From a virus, in the IMG/VR virus record IMGVR_UViG_3300021425_000148, positions 1 to 27,388 of that record: a stretch of 27,388 nt of DNA, one strand, 5' to 3'. Shown piece after piece: positions 13,404 through 21,800 of this stretch. Within the stretch, counting starts at the first letter, position 1, and every line of letters starts with the position of its first letter. The notes under the pieces were generated by a model that had not been told where the DNA came from, made no database searches, and saw only the letters and a list, made by a program, of their open reading frames with translations. Both the position numbers and the translations under genes were made by a program.

Positions 13404-14408
13404 TTAGTAACCTAATCTGCTTTTTATGTCGTCAGCTTCTTTTTTTGTCATTCCACCTATCGTATTAACTGTTGAATATCCTTGAGGAGAAAACATATTG
13501 TTCGAAGAACCCATTAGGTCGAGAGTTTCTATACCTACACTAGGTGTTTTACCTAATGCTGTTCCAGAAGGCATTGTTGTAGGAACATTCGTTACAGCAC
13601 TTGTTGAAGTAGCCTCTATTCCACCTTTAGGGTTTGAAAAATAGTCAATGGCTTCTTCAACGGCTTCTTTAGTGGTACCATACACCTCTTGAGCTGTAGT
13701 AGAAGTCATGCCAGTGCTTGCTAAAGAAAGAGCATCCACTATACCACCCAAAGAACTAGAACCAGTAAAACTAGGAGAAGCAGGATCTATCGTTGCATCA
13801 TATCCGGGTGTTCCTTTAGCTGCATATGTATCTCTTCCTATAGCTTGTGCCATTATTCCGGGTAAAGATAGTCCTGCTAAGTTACTAAAAACACCCATGG
13901 CTAGTGATCCCATAGGGTCATTAGGTCTTTGTGCTGCTATCTTACCAAAAGCTGTTTGTTGTCCTATGGGATTAAAAAGAGAACCAAATCCTCTTTGTAT
14001 ACCAGATCTTGGTTGATTGGCTGGTTGAGTTGGATCAAATCCCGGTGTACCAGGGGTGTTGTTTGGATTACTGTACACATCAACATTCTTCTGTGCAATG
14101 TAATTCATAGTGGATTGATTACCATCAAATATATTTGTGTAATCTATATCTTCTGGATCTATCCCAAAAACTCTACTAAAGAATCCTTGATAACCATAAG
14201 GATTGGTAGGTGTTATTCCCAAGGCACCTTTCATGGCATCTACATAAGAATAGGTGTCTTTACCCAACCCAACACCTGCCGTGGTATAATCAGTTGTTAC
14301 CGATTTATTAGCGGCAGCAGCATCATCAAAACCCCCCATACCCATTCCTGCTGCATCAGCAGAATGTTCGCTTACTTCAGCTGCGGTATCTTCATCATCA
14401 GGACTCAT
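13404..14408 (-). CDS. Virion-region protein of unknown function, Gly/Ser/Pro-rich
   Basis: The 334-residue protein has an acidic start (MSPDDEDTAAEVSEHSADAA), Gly/Ala/Asn-rich low-complexity regions, NPYGYQGFFSRVFGIDPEDI, a possible amphipathic stretch (MGSLAMGVFSNLAGLSLPGI, MAQAIGRDTYA) and a C-terminal IGGMTKKEADDIKSRLGY. Two similar short segments, NTPGTPGFDPTQPA and AKGTPGYDATIDPASP, may be an internal duplication. I do not recognise a family. Weakly hydrophobic Gly/Ala segments and location among head genes suggest an internal virion or neck protein. AGGTAGG lies 5 bases before the ATG. Confidence 0.55.
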   Translation of the reverse strand: MSPDDEDTAAEVSEHSADAAGMGMGGFDDAAAANKSVTTDYTTAGVGLGKDTYSYVDAMKGALGITPTNPYGYQGFFSRVFGIDPEDIDYTNIFDGNQSTMNYIAQKNVDVYSNPNNTPGTPGFDPTQPANQPRSGIQRGFGSLFNPIGQQTAFGKIAAQRPNDPMGSLAMGVFSNLAGLSLPGIMAQAIGRDTYAAKGTPGYDATIDPASPSFTGSSSLGGIVDALSLASTGMTSTTAQEVYGTTKEAVEEAIDYFSNPKGGIEATSTSAVTNVPTTMPSGTALGKTPSVGIETLDLMGSSNNMFSPQGYSTVNTIGGMTKKEADDIKSRLGY

Positions 14409-14413
14409 ACGAC

Positions 14414-14905
14414 CTACCTAACTCCTTTGAACCCTAATCCTTGGATAGCGATACCACCACCACGAGCAAAACCTTTAACACCACGACCTTTAAGAATATC
14501 TGCTCTTGTTACCTTTCCATCACCAGTTAGATCTGGAAACCCCCCATCTTTTCTCTTTTGAACTTTTGGTTTACCCTTTGAACCTTTAGGATTTAACTTT
14601 GGATGATATTGATCTGGGTTGAATTTTGGATGATAAGGCTTTTGTGATTTTGGTCTAACTTTAAAATCTTTGTCCTTACCAAACCTATCTCCCATAGGAT
14701 CATCTGGTTTTTTTGTCATCTTTTTTATTTTTTTTGCTTCTTTGGAAAGAGTTGTTGCTCCACCAAAACTTCTTTTAACTGGTTTCATTACATTCTCCAA
14801 GATTTGCGATCCTCCGTCCTTGCGACTTCGACCTTTGTTAATTAAGTTCTGTGCTTGGTTTTTACTTATACCCAAGTCGTTTGCAAATTGTCCTACTCTA
14901 GCCAT
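14414..14905 (-). CDS. Basic virion-associated protein with dockerin-like Ca2+ loop
   Basis: The 163-residue protein begins MARVGQFANDLGISKNQAQN, a helix-turn-helix-like segment followed by LINKGRSRKDGGSQILE, a motif frequent in marine phages. The middle is Lys/Pro-rich with two related units (YHPKFNPDQ and YHPKLNPKG). Residues 125-136 read DLTGDGKVTRAD, with acidic or hydroxyl residues at loop positions 1, 3, 5, 9 and 12 as in dockerin/EF-hand loops. The end is RGGGIAIQGLGFKGVR, a glycine/basic tail shared with other proteins in this window. I choose the ATG at 14905 because it overlaps the preceding microgene stop as TAATG; the earlier alternative at 14914 is a GTG. The role is unknown; calcium binding is an inference. 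Confidence 0.6.
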   Translation of the reverse strand: MARVGQFANDLGISKNQAQNLINKGRSRKDGGSQILENVMKPVKRSFGGATTLSKEAKKIKKMTKKPDDPMGDRFGKDKDFKVRPKSQKPYHPKFNPDQYHPKLNPKGSKGKPKVQKRKDGGFPDLTGDGKVTRADILKGRGVKGFARGGGIAIQGLGFKGVR

Positions 14906-15000
14906 TACATACACAAGTCCTGATACTTAGTTGTGTGAAGTCTATGCTTCGATAAATCTCTACTAGAAGAAGTTAATATTTTTTTAATCCAATTAATCAT
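14905..15000 (-). CDS. 31-residue microprotein after the holin
   Basis: A frame of 31 codons fills the space between the holin gene and the next gene exactly. Its ATG (15000..14998) overlaps the holin stop as TAATG and its own TAA overlaps the next ATG in the same way. AAAGGA lies 11 bases upstream. The peptide begins MINWIKKILTSSSRDLSKHR and ends in LHTTKYQDLCM: an amphipathic basic N-terminus followed by a polar D-x-x-x-H-R-L-H-T segment. Small M-I-x-W-I-K-K proteins with an H-R-L-H motif occur in related marine phages, as I recall. No function known. Confidence 0.5.
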   Translation of the reverse strand: MINWIKKILTSSSRDLSKHRLHTTKYQDLCM

Positions 15001-15395
15001 TATTTTGTTAATCCTTTATACTTTTCAAATGACCTCAAACCGCCAAGCCCGAGCATTCCCATCAACACAGTCATCAAACTACCCATATCAAAAGCAGGTA
15101 GTTCTGGTATAAATATGTCTAAATAGGCACACATAAATAGTGTAACAGGAGAAAGCACAAAATGCCAACATAGGGCGATGCCGCATGTCCAGCCAATAAA
15201 TGGTCGCCATCCGGCAACAAAAATAGATTTATGTGTTGCCTCTGCCTTGTTAATCTCTAATTGACCCTTGGCTAACTCTTGAGCATGTTTTTCTGCCATG
15301 GTCGCTATTTCATGTGCTAATTTATTCTTAGCATCTTTGTCTTCAATAAACTTACCAACTAAATTGGTTACTGGTCCAATTAACGCTGTTAACAT
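15000..15395 (-). CDS. Holin of the 3-TM (GTA_holin_3TM-like) family
   Basis: The 131-residue protein has a helical, charged N-terminal half (MLTALIGPVTNLVGKFIEDK to about residue 57), then membrane segments around HKSIFVAGWRPFIGWTCGIA, LCWHFVLSPVTLFMCAYLDI and a C-terminal hydrophobic helix FDMGSLMTVLMGMLGLGGLR followed by SFEKYKG. The W-R-P-x-x-G-W, F-D-M-x-x-L-x-x-x-L-x-x-x-L-G-L-G-G-x-R-x-x-E-K signature is that of the 3-TM holins of phages and gene transfer agents. Holins time membrane opening at lysis. AAGGA lies 10 bases before the ATG, and both ends make TAATG overlaps. The endolysin was not found in this window. Confidence 0.8.
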   Translation of the reverse strand: MLTALIGPVTNLVGKFIEDKDAKNKLAHEIATMAEKHAQELAKGQLEINKAEATHKSIFVAGWRPFIGWTCGIALCWHFVLSPVTLFMCAYLDIFIPELPAFDMGSLMTVLMGMLGLGGLRSFEKYKGLTK

Positions 15396-15601
15396 TATTT
15401 GTGTTCCTTATGTTCGTGTCCCATCCAAATACCAAAGACACCTGTCATTACACCCATAACGACTGAAACAAAAGCAGATTGAGCAGCTGTCGGAACTTCA
15501 AGTTGCATGAACCACTCTGCACATCTCCAAGACATAATAGTACTGGCAAACATCATCAGTCTCGGGAGAATTTTCCACTTCAGAAACGTCTCCACCGTCA
15601 T
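15395..15601 (-). CDS. Small two-TM membrane protein, probable lysis accessory
   Basis: The 68-residue protein begins MTVETFLKWKILPRLMMFAS and has two hydrophobic helices: LPRLMMFASTIMSWRCAEWF (about 12-30) and SAFVSVVMGVMTGVFGIWMG (about 43-62), with a basic/His C-terminus (HEHKEHK). Two TM helices, a short linker and a charged tail are compatible with a holin or antiholin, but the pattern V-x-T-A/x-x-x-x-x-V-S-V-V-M-G also occurs in uncharacterised phage membrane proteins beside 3-TM holins. The start overlaps the upstream stop as ATGA, and the stop overlaps the holin start as TAATG, so it is coupled to both. Confidence 0.6.
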   Translation of the reverse strand: MTVETFLKWKILPRLMMFASTIMSWRCAEWFMQLEVPTAAQSAFVSVVMGVMTGVFGIWMGHEHKEHK

Positions 15602-15723
15602 TTTTTAAACCTACTATCTATCCAACATTTACCATAGTATAAGATAAATAGCCACAAAGTAAAGAGTATTCCCTCAAAGTAAGTCAACCCATTCCATGCA
15701 TCTAGTATAAAATTACTATCCAT
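15598..15723 (-). CDS. 41-residue single-TM membrane microprotein
   Basis: Between two membrane genes there is a 41-codon frame, MDSNFILDAWNGLTYFEGIL followed by FTLWLFILYYGKCWIDSRFK and a final Lys. It has one strongly hydrophobic helix (about residues 15-31) with an acidic N-terminus and a basic C-terminus. The ATG (15723..15721) has AGGA 8 bases upstream and overlaps the previous stop as TAATG; its TGA overlaps the following ATG as ATGA. That fills the gap without a spare base. It probably belongs to the lysis/membrane cluster, perhaps as a regulator of the holin; that role is inference. Confidence 0.65.
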   Translation of the reverse strand: MDSNFILDAWNGLTYFEGILFTLWLFILYYGKCWIDSRFKK

Positions 15724-16475
15724 TATTTATTTCCTATGCTTCTTAAACTGTCCATGACTTTGTCTATATCTGGTTCAGTTCCATTTGGATCATATACACA
15801 TTTGTATTGTTTTGGACAGAAAGTTTCAATCATCATAGTAAATGTCTTATTACCACCTTGATAAATGCAAGCCCTTTTGTTTGTGTATTTTGATGTTATT
15901 CTTTTCTTAAGTCTACATGTAGTGTACTTTTTTGTATCTGGATTACGCCATTGTTTTTGTTGCAATGAATAGTTTTTTGGTTTGTATTCGTAAGCATTTG
16001 CTCGTTTAATCCAAACACTGGCAATCAACACGGCAAAACCACCAACCAAACCCACACAAACGAGCCAACCAATTGCTTCACCTATCTGTCTTCGAAGTTG
16101 TTGTTGTTTGTAAATTGTCTCTTGACGTTGTTTCCTTATCTGACCCTCCATCTTAAGGAGTTCATCATAAGCTTGTGGGCCGTAAGTCATGTTTAGAAAA
16201 ACCTTGAGTTCGTACCTTTGTTCCTCAAGTTTCTTTTTTGCTGCATACGCAGCCATTGCCGCCTCTTCGATAGAACCAGACTTAAACAACTTACCAAACA
16301 AGGGAGGGTTTTTAGCTTGTTTTTCTGCATTATCAACGTCACTTACGGCACCCATCCAACGACCAATATCGCCAGACATTTGCTCAATATCACGACCTAC
16401 AGCAAAGCCTTTTTTGATCGCATCAAAAGCTTTACCTGCTATTCCTACGGCTACTGATATAGTTACTGGATCCAT
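15723..16475 (-). CDS. Single-TM protein with cytoplasmic helix and Cys-rich C-terminus
   Basis: The 250-residue protein has an N-terminal Gly/Ala-rich helix (VTISVAVGIAGKAFDAIKKG), a charged helical region (about 66-132, including AAYAAKKKLEEQRYELKVF and RKQRQETIYKQQQLRRQ), one membrane helix at about 133-155 (IGWLVCVGLVGGFAVLIASV), then a basic domain with four cysteines (187, 203, 220, 226). With the N-terminal part inside the cell, the Cys-rich domain would face the periplasm and could form disulfides. It begins the membrane cluster and is coupled to the 41-residue gene. It resembles uncharacterised proteins near holins in marine phages; a spanin-like or lysis-control role is possible but unsupported by a motif. 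No good ribosome binding site is seen. Confidence 0.55.
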   Translation of the reverse strand: MDPVTISVAVGIAGKAFDAIKKGFAVGRDIEQMSGDIGRWMGAVSDVDNAEKQAKNPPLFGKLFKSGSIEEAAMAAYAAKKKLEEQRYELKVFLNMTYGPQAYDELLKMEGQIRKQRQETIYKQQQLRRQIGEAIGWLVCVGLVGGFAVLIASVWIKRANAYEYKPKNYSLQQKQWRNPDTKKYTTCRLKKRITSKYTNKRACIYQGGNKTFTMMIETFCPKQYKCVYDPNGTEPDIDKVMDSLRSIGNK

Positions 16476-16494
16476 AACCAGAGTATATCATAAA

Positions 16495-18888
16495 TTATTT
16501 ACCTTTGTTAGCCGATGCCATATTAATTCTGTATATGTTGACATCATTTCTATCATCAGCAATGTTTTCTTGTAACTTCTGTCTCTGTTGAGCTAGTTCA
16601 TAAGCTTGTTGCAACTTAGCTTGATCAATCTGAAAATCCATTTGATCGTTCATTGTTTTTCTTTGAAGTTCAGCAGTATCATTCTCAAGTTCTTTCTTTC
16701 TAATTTCTACCAATGGATCTTCTGGAGTTGGTGGAGCTAGGGCAGGCATTATTTCATTCAAGATCTCGCCAACTTGTTGAGCGATTGCCGCTTCAACGGC
16801 TGCTGGATCAATCTGAGGAACTTGTTTACCTTCCATTTGAGCTTGTTCAACTGCTTTTTGAAAGAAAGTTGTAACCTGATCTCTTGCCATCATACCAACA
16901 TGCTCTTGTACATGAGCTTGTAACATAATATATCCTTGTGGATTTGCTTGAGATGTCTGACTTGATAACATTACCACATGTGCTCTGACGTGTGCCTCGT
17001 GATCTTGTTGTGGAAAGGCTTTCAAAGGCATACCTTTCATTGCATTTCCGTTTTCTGTTGCAGGATCCACGGGTTGTGGCTCTTGTGGCTTCGGTAAAAT
17101 AGCATCAATATTCTTAATATCGAGTGCATCATACATTCTTCTGTATGCTTCATGTACATTATGTATCTGTGGAGCCGCTTGAGCCAATTGTAATTGTGTT
17201 TGAGCGAGCGATAATCGCTGTGACATAGAGAAAATGTTCGGATCTGACACTGGAAGTATGTCAACACGTCCATCAAAGTCGGCCTGCATGGTCTCTGGTG
17301 GTACATTTCCAACAAAATACGGGTATGGAACTGGATTTTCACTAAAAATTTCGGCTAACATGCGAAATTCTTGCTTTTGAGCGTAATGTAAACGCTTATG
17401 TATGCTTGAAATGATCTTTGAACCTTGTTCAATCAAGGCAACAGTCGTTCCAACGGGTGCTTGAGAGTTAACATCGGCTATTTTTGCATCTGCAACCTGT
17501 GCAAAACGTCTACCAGAGTCAACAACTACCCCTAAAAGCTGTGCTAATGTGGCTGATGGCTCTTTATATGGCAATGGAATGATGGAATTTTTGAGATCTC
17601 CGCCTGGGACATCGATGTCACGAAACTCCCCAGGATTAAGAGGCTCATCATCATTACGAATACGAACACCACGAGCCTTAAACCCAGCTGGTAAATTAGA
17701 GAGCGTACCCGAATCAATTAATTGCCTCAATATAGAAGTTGCAGCACGAGAGAGACCTCCGATTGTGTGCAATAAACCGAAGCCGTAAAAACCAAATCCT
17801 GGTAAAAATTTGAAATGAGTGAAATATTGTCTCTTCCTTTTTAATGGGTCTTGCTCTCTAAAGTTTCTAACCACTGATAGCACTTTTCCAGAGCTTTGAT
17901 CAAGGGTAACAATATAAGGGAGCATAATCCCCGAAGGATCCCCCTGATTATCCATGTCTTCAAAACCTTCCAAGTCCAAGTCAACGTGGCATTCCAATAA
18001 GGTATAAGAGTCGTCAGAGTAATTTGGACGTAGTCCCAACAACTCATCAGTACGTTCTTGGATAGCTCCTTCGTCTTCACCATCACTTGTTTCAGATAGT
18101 TCAACATCTCTGTATACTCCTGCTACTTGTAGTTTACGAATATCATTATACGTCATTCTTACTACATGTGTAACCCTCTCTGCTGTTCTTAAATCACTAG
18201 CTGAGTATGGAACAACCATATCTTCTGCTGGTACAAACTTGGAAACGGCTCTCTGTTTTGTTTCATCAAAATAAACTTTTTTAAATGTAGATCCTGTTAA
18301 AGGCAAATAAAATAGCATTTGATCAGTGTCTTGATCATATTCTTCCATGACTTCAGTAACTTGATAGTTCATGAAATCTTCTACACGTTGAGCTTGTGCT
18401 TCCGTTTCTTGTGTAGGTGCTCCTAATATTTGTGTTTTTACAGGCCCACCACTTGGTAACATTTCTTTGTAAGCTTGTGCTTGAAACTGTGTAACTGCCT
18501 CTGATAATAGTGGATGAGTTACACCACTGGCACCTAAGAAGGGTTCACTTCGGTCTTCATAATTAATACCGAGTAGCCCTAATCCCTTCGCAATCGCCTC
18601 TTCCCAATCTTCCCTTGAGTCAACATCCTCACGGAATTTCGCTCTGAGATCAGATGATAGCTCTCCAAGAACGTCGTCATCAAGAACCTCTGCGAGATTG
18701 GCATCATGTCTATATTCTTCGACTTGAACTTCAACGGCTTCTTCATCTACAAGCTCTATGCCTTCTGGTAAATCATTAATAGTATCTGGTAACTCTATTT
18801 GTAAACTATCTTCTTCAGGCATCATCTGCCCACCTGCTCCCATGGATTTCTCCACTAGTCCTGCTATTTGTCTAGGTTCTATTGCCAT
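16495..18888 (-). CDS. Portal protein
   Basis: At 797 residues this is a large portal, the dodecameric ring through which DNA enters the head. After an acidic N-terminus it contains KFREDVDSREDWEEAIAKGL, GASGVTHPLLSEAVTQFQAQ, YKEMLPSGGPVKTQILG, and a typical portal core: LFYLPLTGSTFKKVYFDETK and PAEDMVVPYSASDLRTAERV. The wing/stem region has GFGFYGFGLLHTIGGLSRAA and TSILRQLIDSGTLSNLPAGF; APVGTTVALIEQGSKIISSI and HKRLHYAQKQEFRMLAEIF follow. The last 190 residues are Gln-rich helices, resembling the barrel extension of P22-type portals. The ATG follows AAAGGCAGG and overlaps the giant gene's stop as TAATG. Assignment rests on the P-L-T-G-x-x-F-K-K-V-Y-F-D and P-A-E-D-x-x-x-P pattern and on length. 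Confidence 0.85.
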   Translation of the reverse strand: MAIEPRQIAGLVEKSMGAGGQMMPEEDSLQIELPDTINDLPEGIELVDEEAVEVQVEEYRHDANLAEVLDDDVLGELSSDLRAKFREDVDSREDWEEAIAKGLGLLGINYEDRSEPFLGASGVTHPLLSEAVTQFQAQAYKEMLPSGGPVKTQILGAPTQETEAQAQRVEDFMNYQVTEVMEEYDQDTDQMLFYLPLTGSTFKKVYFDETKQRAVSKFVPAEDMVVPYSASDLRTAERVTHVVRMTYNDIRKLQVAGVYRDVELSETSDGEDEGAIQERTDELLGLRPNYSDDSYTLLECHVDLDLEGFEDMDNQGDPSGIMLPYIVTLDQSSGKVLSVVRNFREQDPLKRKRQYFTHFKFLPGFGFYGFGLLHTIGGLSRAATSILRQLIDSGTLSNLPAGFKARGVRIRNDDEPLNPGEFRDIDVPGGDLKNSIIPLPYKEPSATLAQLLGVVVDSGRRFAQVADAKIADVNSQAPVGTTVALIEQGSKIISSIHKRLHYAQKQEFRMLAEIFSENPVPYPYFVGNVPPETMQADFDGRVDILPVSDPNIFSMSQRLSLAQTQLQLAQAAPQIHNVHEAYRRMYDALDIKNIDAILPKPQEPQPVDPATENGNAMKGMPLKAFPQQDHEAHVRAHVVMLSSQTSQANPQGYIMLQAHVQEHVGMMARDQVTTFFQKAVEQAQMEGKQVPQIDPAAVEAAIAQQVGEILNEIMPALAPPTPEDPLVEIRKKELENDTAELQRKTMNDQMDFQIDQAKLQQAYELAQQRQKLQENIADDRNDVNIYRINMASANKGK

Positions 18889-21800
18889 TAGCCTGCCTTT
18901 CTAAGATCCACTGTACCACCTTTTGCTTTAAAAACAAATTTGCTTTTTGCTAGTTTCTCACCCGCTGAACCAGGATCGAGCCTTAATATATATTGAACCG
19001 GGTTAGGAAGTCTAGCTGTTCTGTTTCCATCTTTATCTACCATATTAAAGATTACATTCTCTTCTACTTGAACTTGAGGATTACCTGCTTCGTCTAATAA
19101 TGCATCCTGAAATTGCTTTTTAACTATGTTCGGAGCAACTTCATAACTTGTAAGACCTGCTTTTTTATGTTTTGCTAATTCTGCTAAATATCTAGCACTT
19201 CCATCATCTGCTGGTAATCTAGCTCTTCCTGACATGTTTTGTAAATCTGTTCTAGCAGGGAAAACAAAACCAACAACAGGCTCTCCATATATTTTTTCTA
19301 GATTTGGTATTTGATTTATTGCTCCTTTTATGATCGCTCTTGAAGCTTGTGACTGTGAAGAATGAGCAGAGTCTCTCATATAAGGTTCTGTATTGTTTAC
19401 ATGATTGTCTAATCTTTTATAAGCATTAAATAATTCTTGTGGCTCATATCCAAAGTCTCTGGCTCTTCTAGTTATTGCTAATTCAAATACTTGAGATCTT
19501 CTATCTTTTTCTTCTCTACTACCTAATCTTCGAGCTTCAGCAAACGATGCCTTATATTTATCTCTTAATTTTGACACGTTTTTTTCCAAAGCATCTACAC
19601 TTTCAAACAAAGGATTCATATTGACTGGGGTTGCTTTTACACTATTTACATAAGGCTCTTTTAGTAAATATTGAACAAAAGAATTGTATGAACTAGAATC
19701 TGAAAGCATAGACTGTTTATATTTTTCTATTAGAGCATCATCTGACATGTTTTCGGATGTCATAATATCTCTAACAGGTATAAAACCTATTTTAGAATTC
19801 ATGGAATCTAATTCTCTGCCTATATATTTTCTAATATCTAAAACAGCTTTAGGACCAAGTCTGTTATTAAAATCTTCTACGAAACCTTTTAAATCAACAC
19901 GGTTTTCTTGTAAGTTCTGTAATGGTGAGTTATTTGGTCGTGCAGCCATCATCTGTCCTTCTGGATTATAATTAGATATAATTAACTCATCTATATCTGT
20001 TTCTGGCATTACGTTTTCTGAGCTTTTTCTGCTCTTTATGTGGTTATCTAGAATATATTTAGCAACTTTTGCATTTAATACTCTATTTGCTTGGTTGTTT
20101 ATACTCTCATTCATAACCATGTCTATTGTTTTTCTAAATGCCTCTGGCTTACTTGTTCTGTTTTGCATTTCTTCAAAATAATTTTTAGGAAGAGATTGAA
20201 GTATGTCTCTTGGAATAATTCCTTTAGAAGAACCTAATCTTAAAATAGTCATACTCCTGTAGTTACCGAGTATTCCAGGCATATCATGTATTACATTAAA
20301 AACAGGGTTTACTTCCTCCGATTCTAATATACCAAACTTCTTTTCTCTTAAAAGAATTTCATTTGGTGTTTTTGCAGTCAACTTAAAATTTGTTTCAGGA
20401 TTTGTCACAGATATTGGGGCATAACTCAAAGGTGTTTTTAATTTACCTTGTTTTTGTAGCTCTATAAAAACATTTTCAACTATAGGACCTATTGGATTTA
20501 CGTCTGTATCTGTCATGTTGGTATCTCCTGCCAAAAGATCATAAAAGTTTTCGTTTGGATCTCTTCCAAAAAAAGGAGCTCTATCTTTTATTTTACTGTT
20601 AATTGCACCAGTAATCTCAAATCGATTGTTTACCATATCGTCTAAAGCCATTTCTGTTACATCAATGACTTGATTAGGAAATATAAGAAAATCTTCTTGT
20701 TCTCTTAGTTCATCTGTTAATTTATCAAGTTTTTCTTCTTCGTCGTTATAAACTTCAAGATCACTTTCATATTTTTGATAGGCTTCTTGTCTGTCTTTTC
20801 TAAGTTGAGTTAGAGAATCCTCCATAGGTATTTCTTGTTCAATTTTATCTAGAGTAATTACTTTTTGTTTTTCAGAAGCATCAAATATATTTCTAGATGA
20901 ACCAGGTCTATAATTACCTGCTCTAGGTATTTCATTACCATCAGCATCTCTTCCTAAGTCAGGATTAAAAGAATGAAGAGCGGCAGGTCTTCTGTTTTCT
21001 GATGGTCTAGGATCATACTCTTCTGGTGCAGCTTCACCAAAAAAATCTTCGTAACTTTGACTGTCTTCATCAAATATCTGTTGTTCTTGTGTCGGTGGAA
21101 CTTGACCTAACTTAGTCAGTTCCATCCTCTCTGTCCATGTCTTTTCTAATGTTTGATCGGCAGAATCTAAGTCATACATAGGAGTAGCAACATCTAAGTT
21201 TTCTTCTTTTATTCTTGATGAATCATCTTGAACTTCTTCAGCCATCATATATAGCTTACCGTCTTCTTCTCTTCTAACGACCATGCCTCTAAGATATGCG
21301 GCACCTTTTTTATGATAATCGTGGCCTGCCCCAATTTTAAGGTCAAACATTGTATCTCCAGATTCGTTCCCTGTTACTCCGAATGAATTTTTTTCTTTTA
21401 TAGCCTCAAGCGTACCACTTTTTTCTAAAGCACCTGATTTGATGTTTTGTTTATTATCATCGTAAGAAACAATAGCGACAGAATCGACTTCAAAATCTCT
21501 AGGATTAGAAACCCTCGCCCCACTTTCATCCACAAAGTTTTGCATAATTCTTTGTGTGGATTCTAGAGCAACACCTCCAACTACGTTTGAAAGATCTAAA
21601 GTGTTACCTGCTTGTGGATTGTTTGCATTAACTAATAGACCAGTTGGATTCTGGCCTGCAGCCTTACTTCTAATCTCTAATTTGACTTGCGGTCTTGTTT
21701 GATCAAAAACTTCGATAACTTCATCATAAGTTAATTCTTTATCTTTGTTACGAACAAGATATTCTTCAAGACCAGAGTTGTATGCTTCACCTCCTCTGTT

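Noticed and set aside
13929-14561. Plus-strand 210-codon frame
   Set aside because: Lies opposite two well-supported minus-strand genes, has unusual Ile/Cys-rich composition and no ribosome binding site.
17037-17342. Minus-strand 101-codon frame inside the portal gene
   Set aside because: Entirely within the portal in another frame, without ribosome binding site; His/Met/Tyr-rich composition typical of a shadow.
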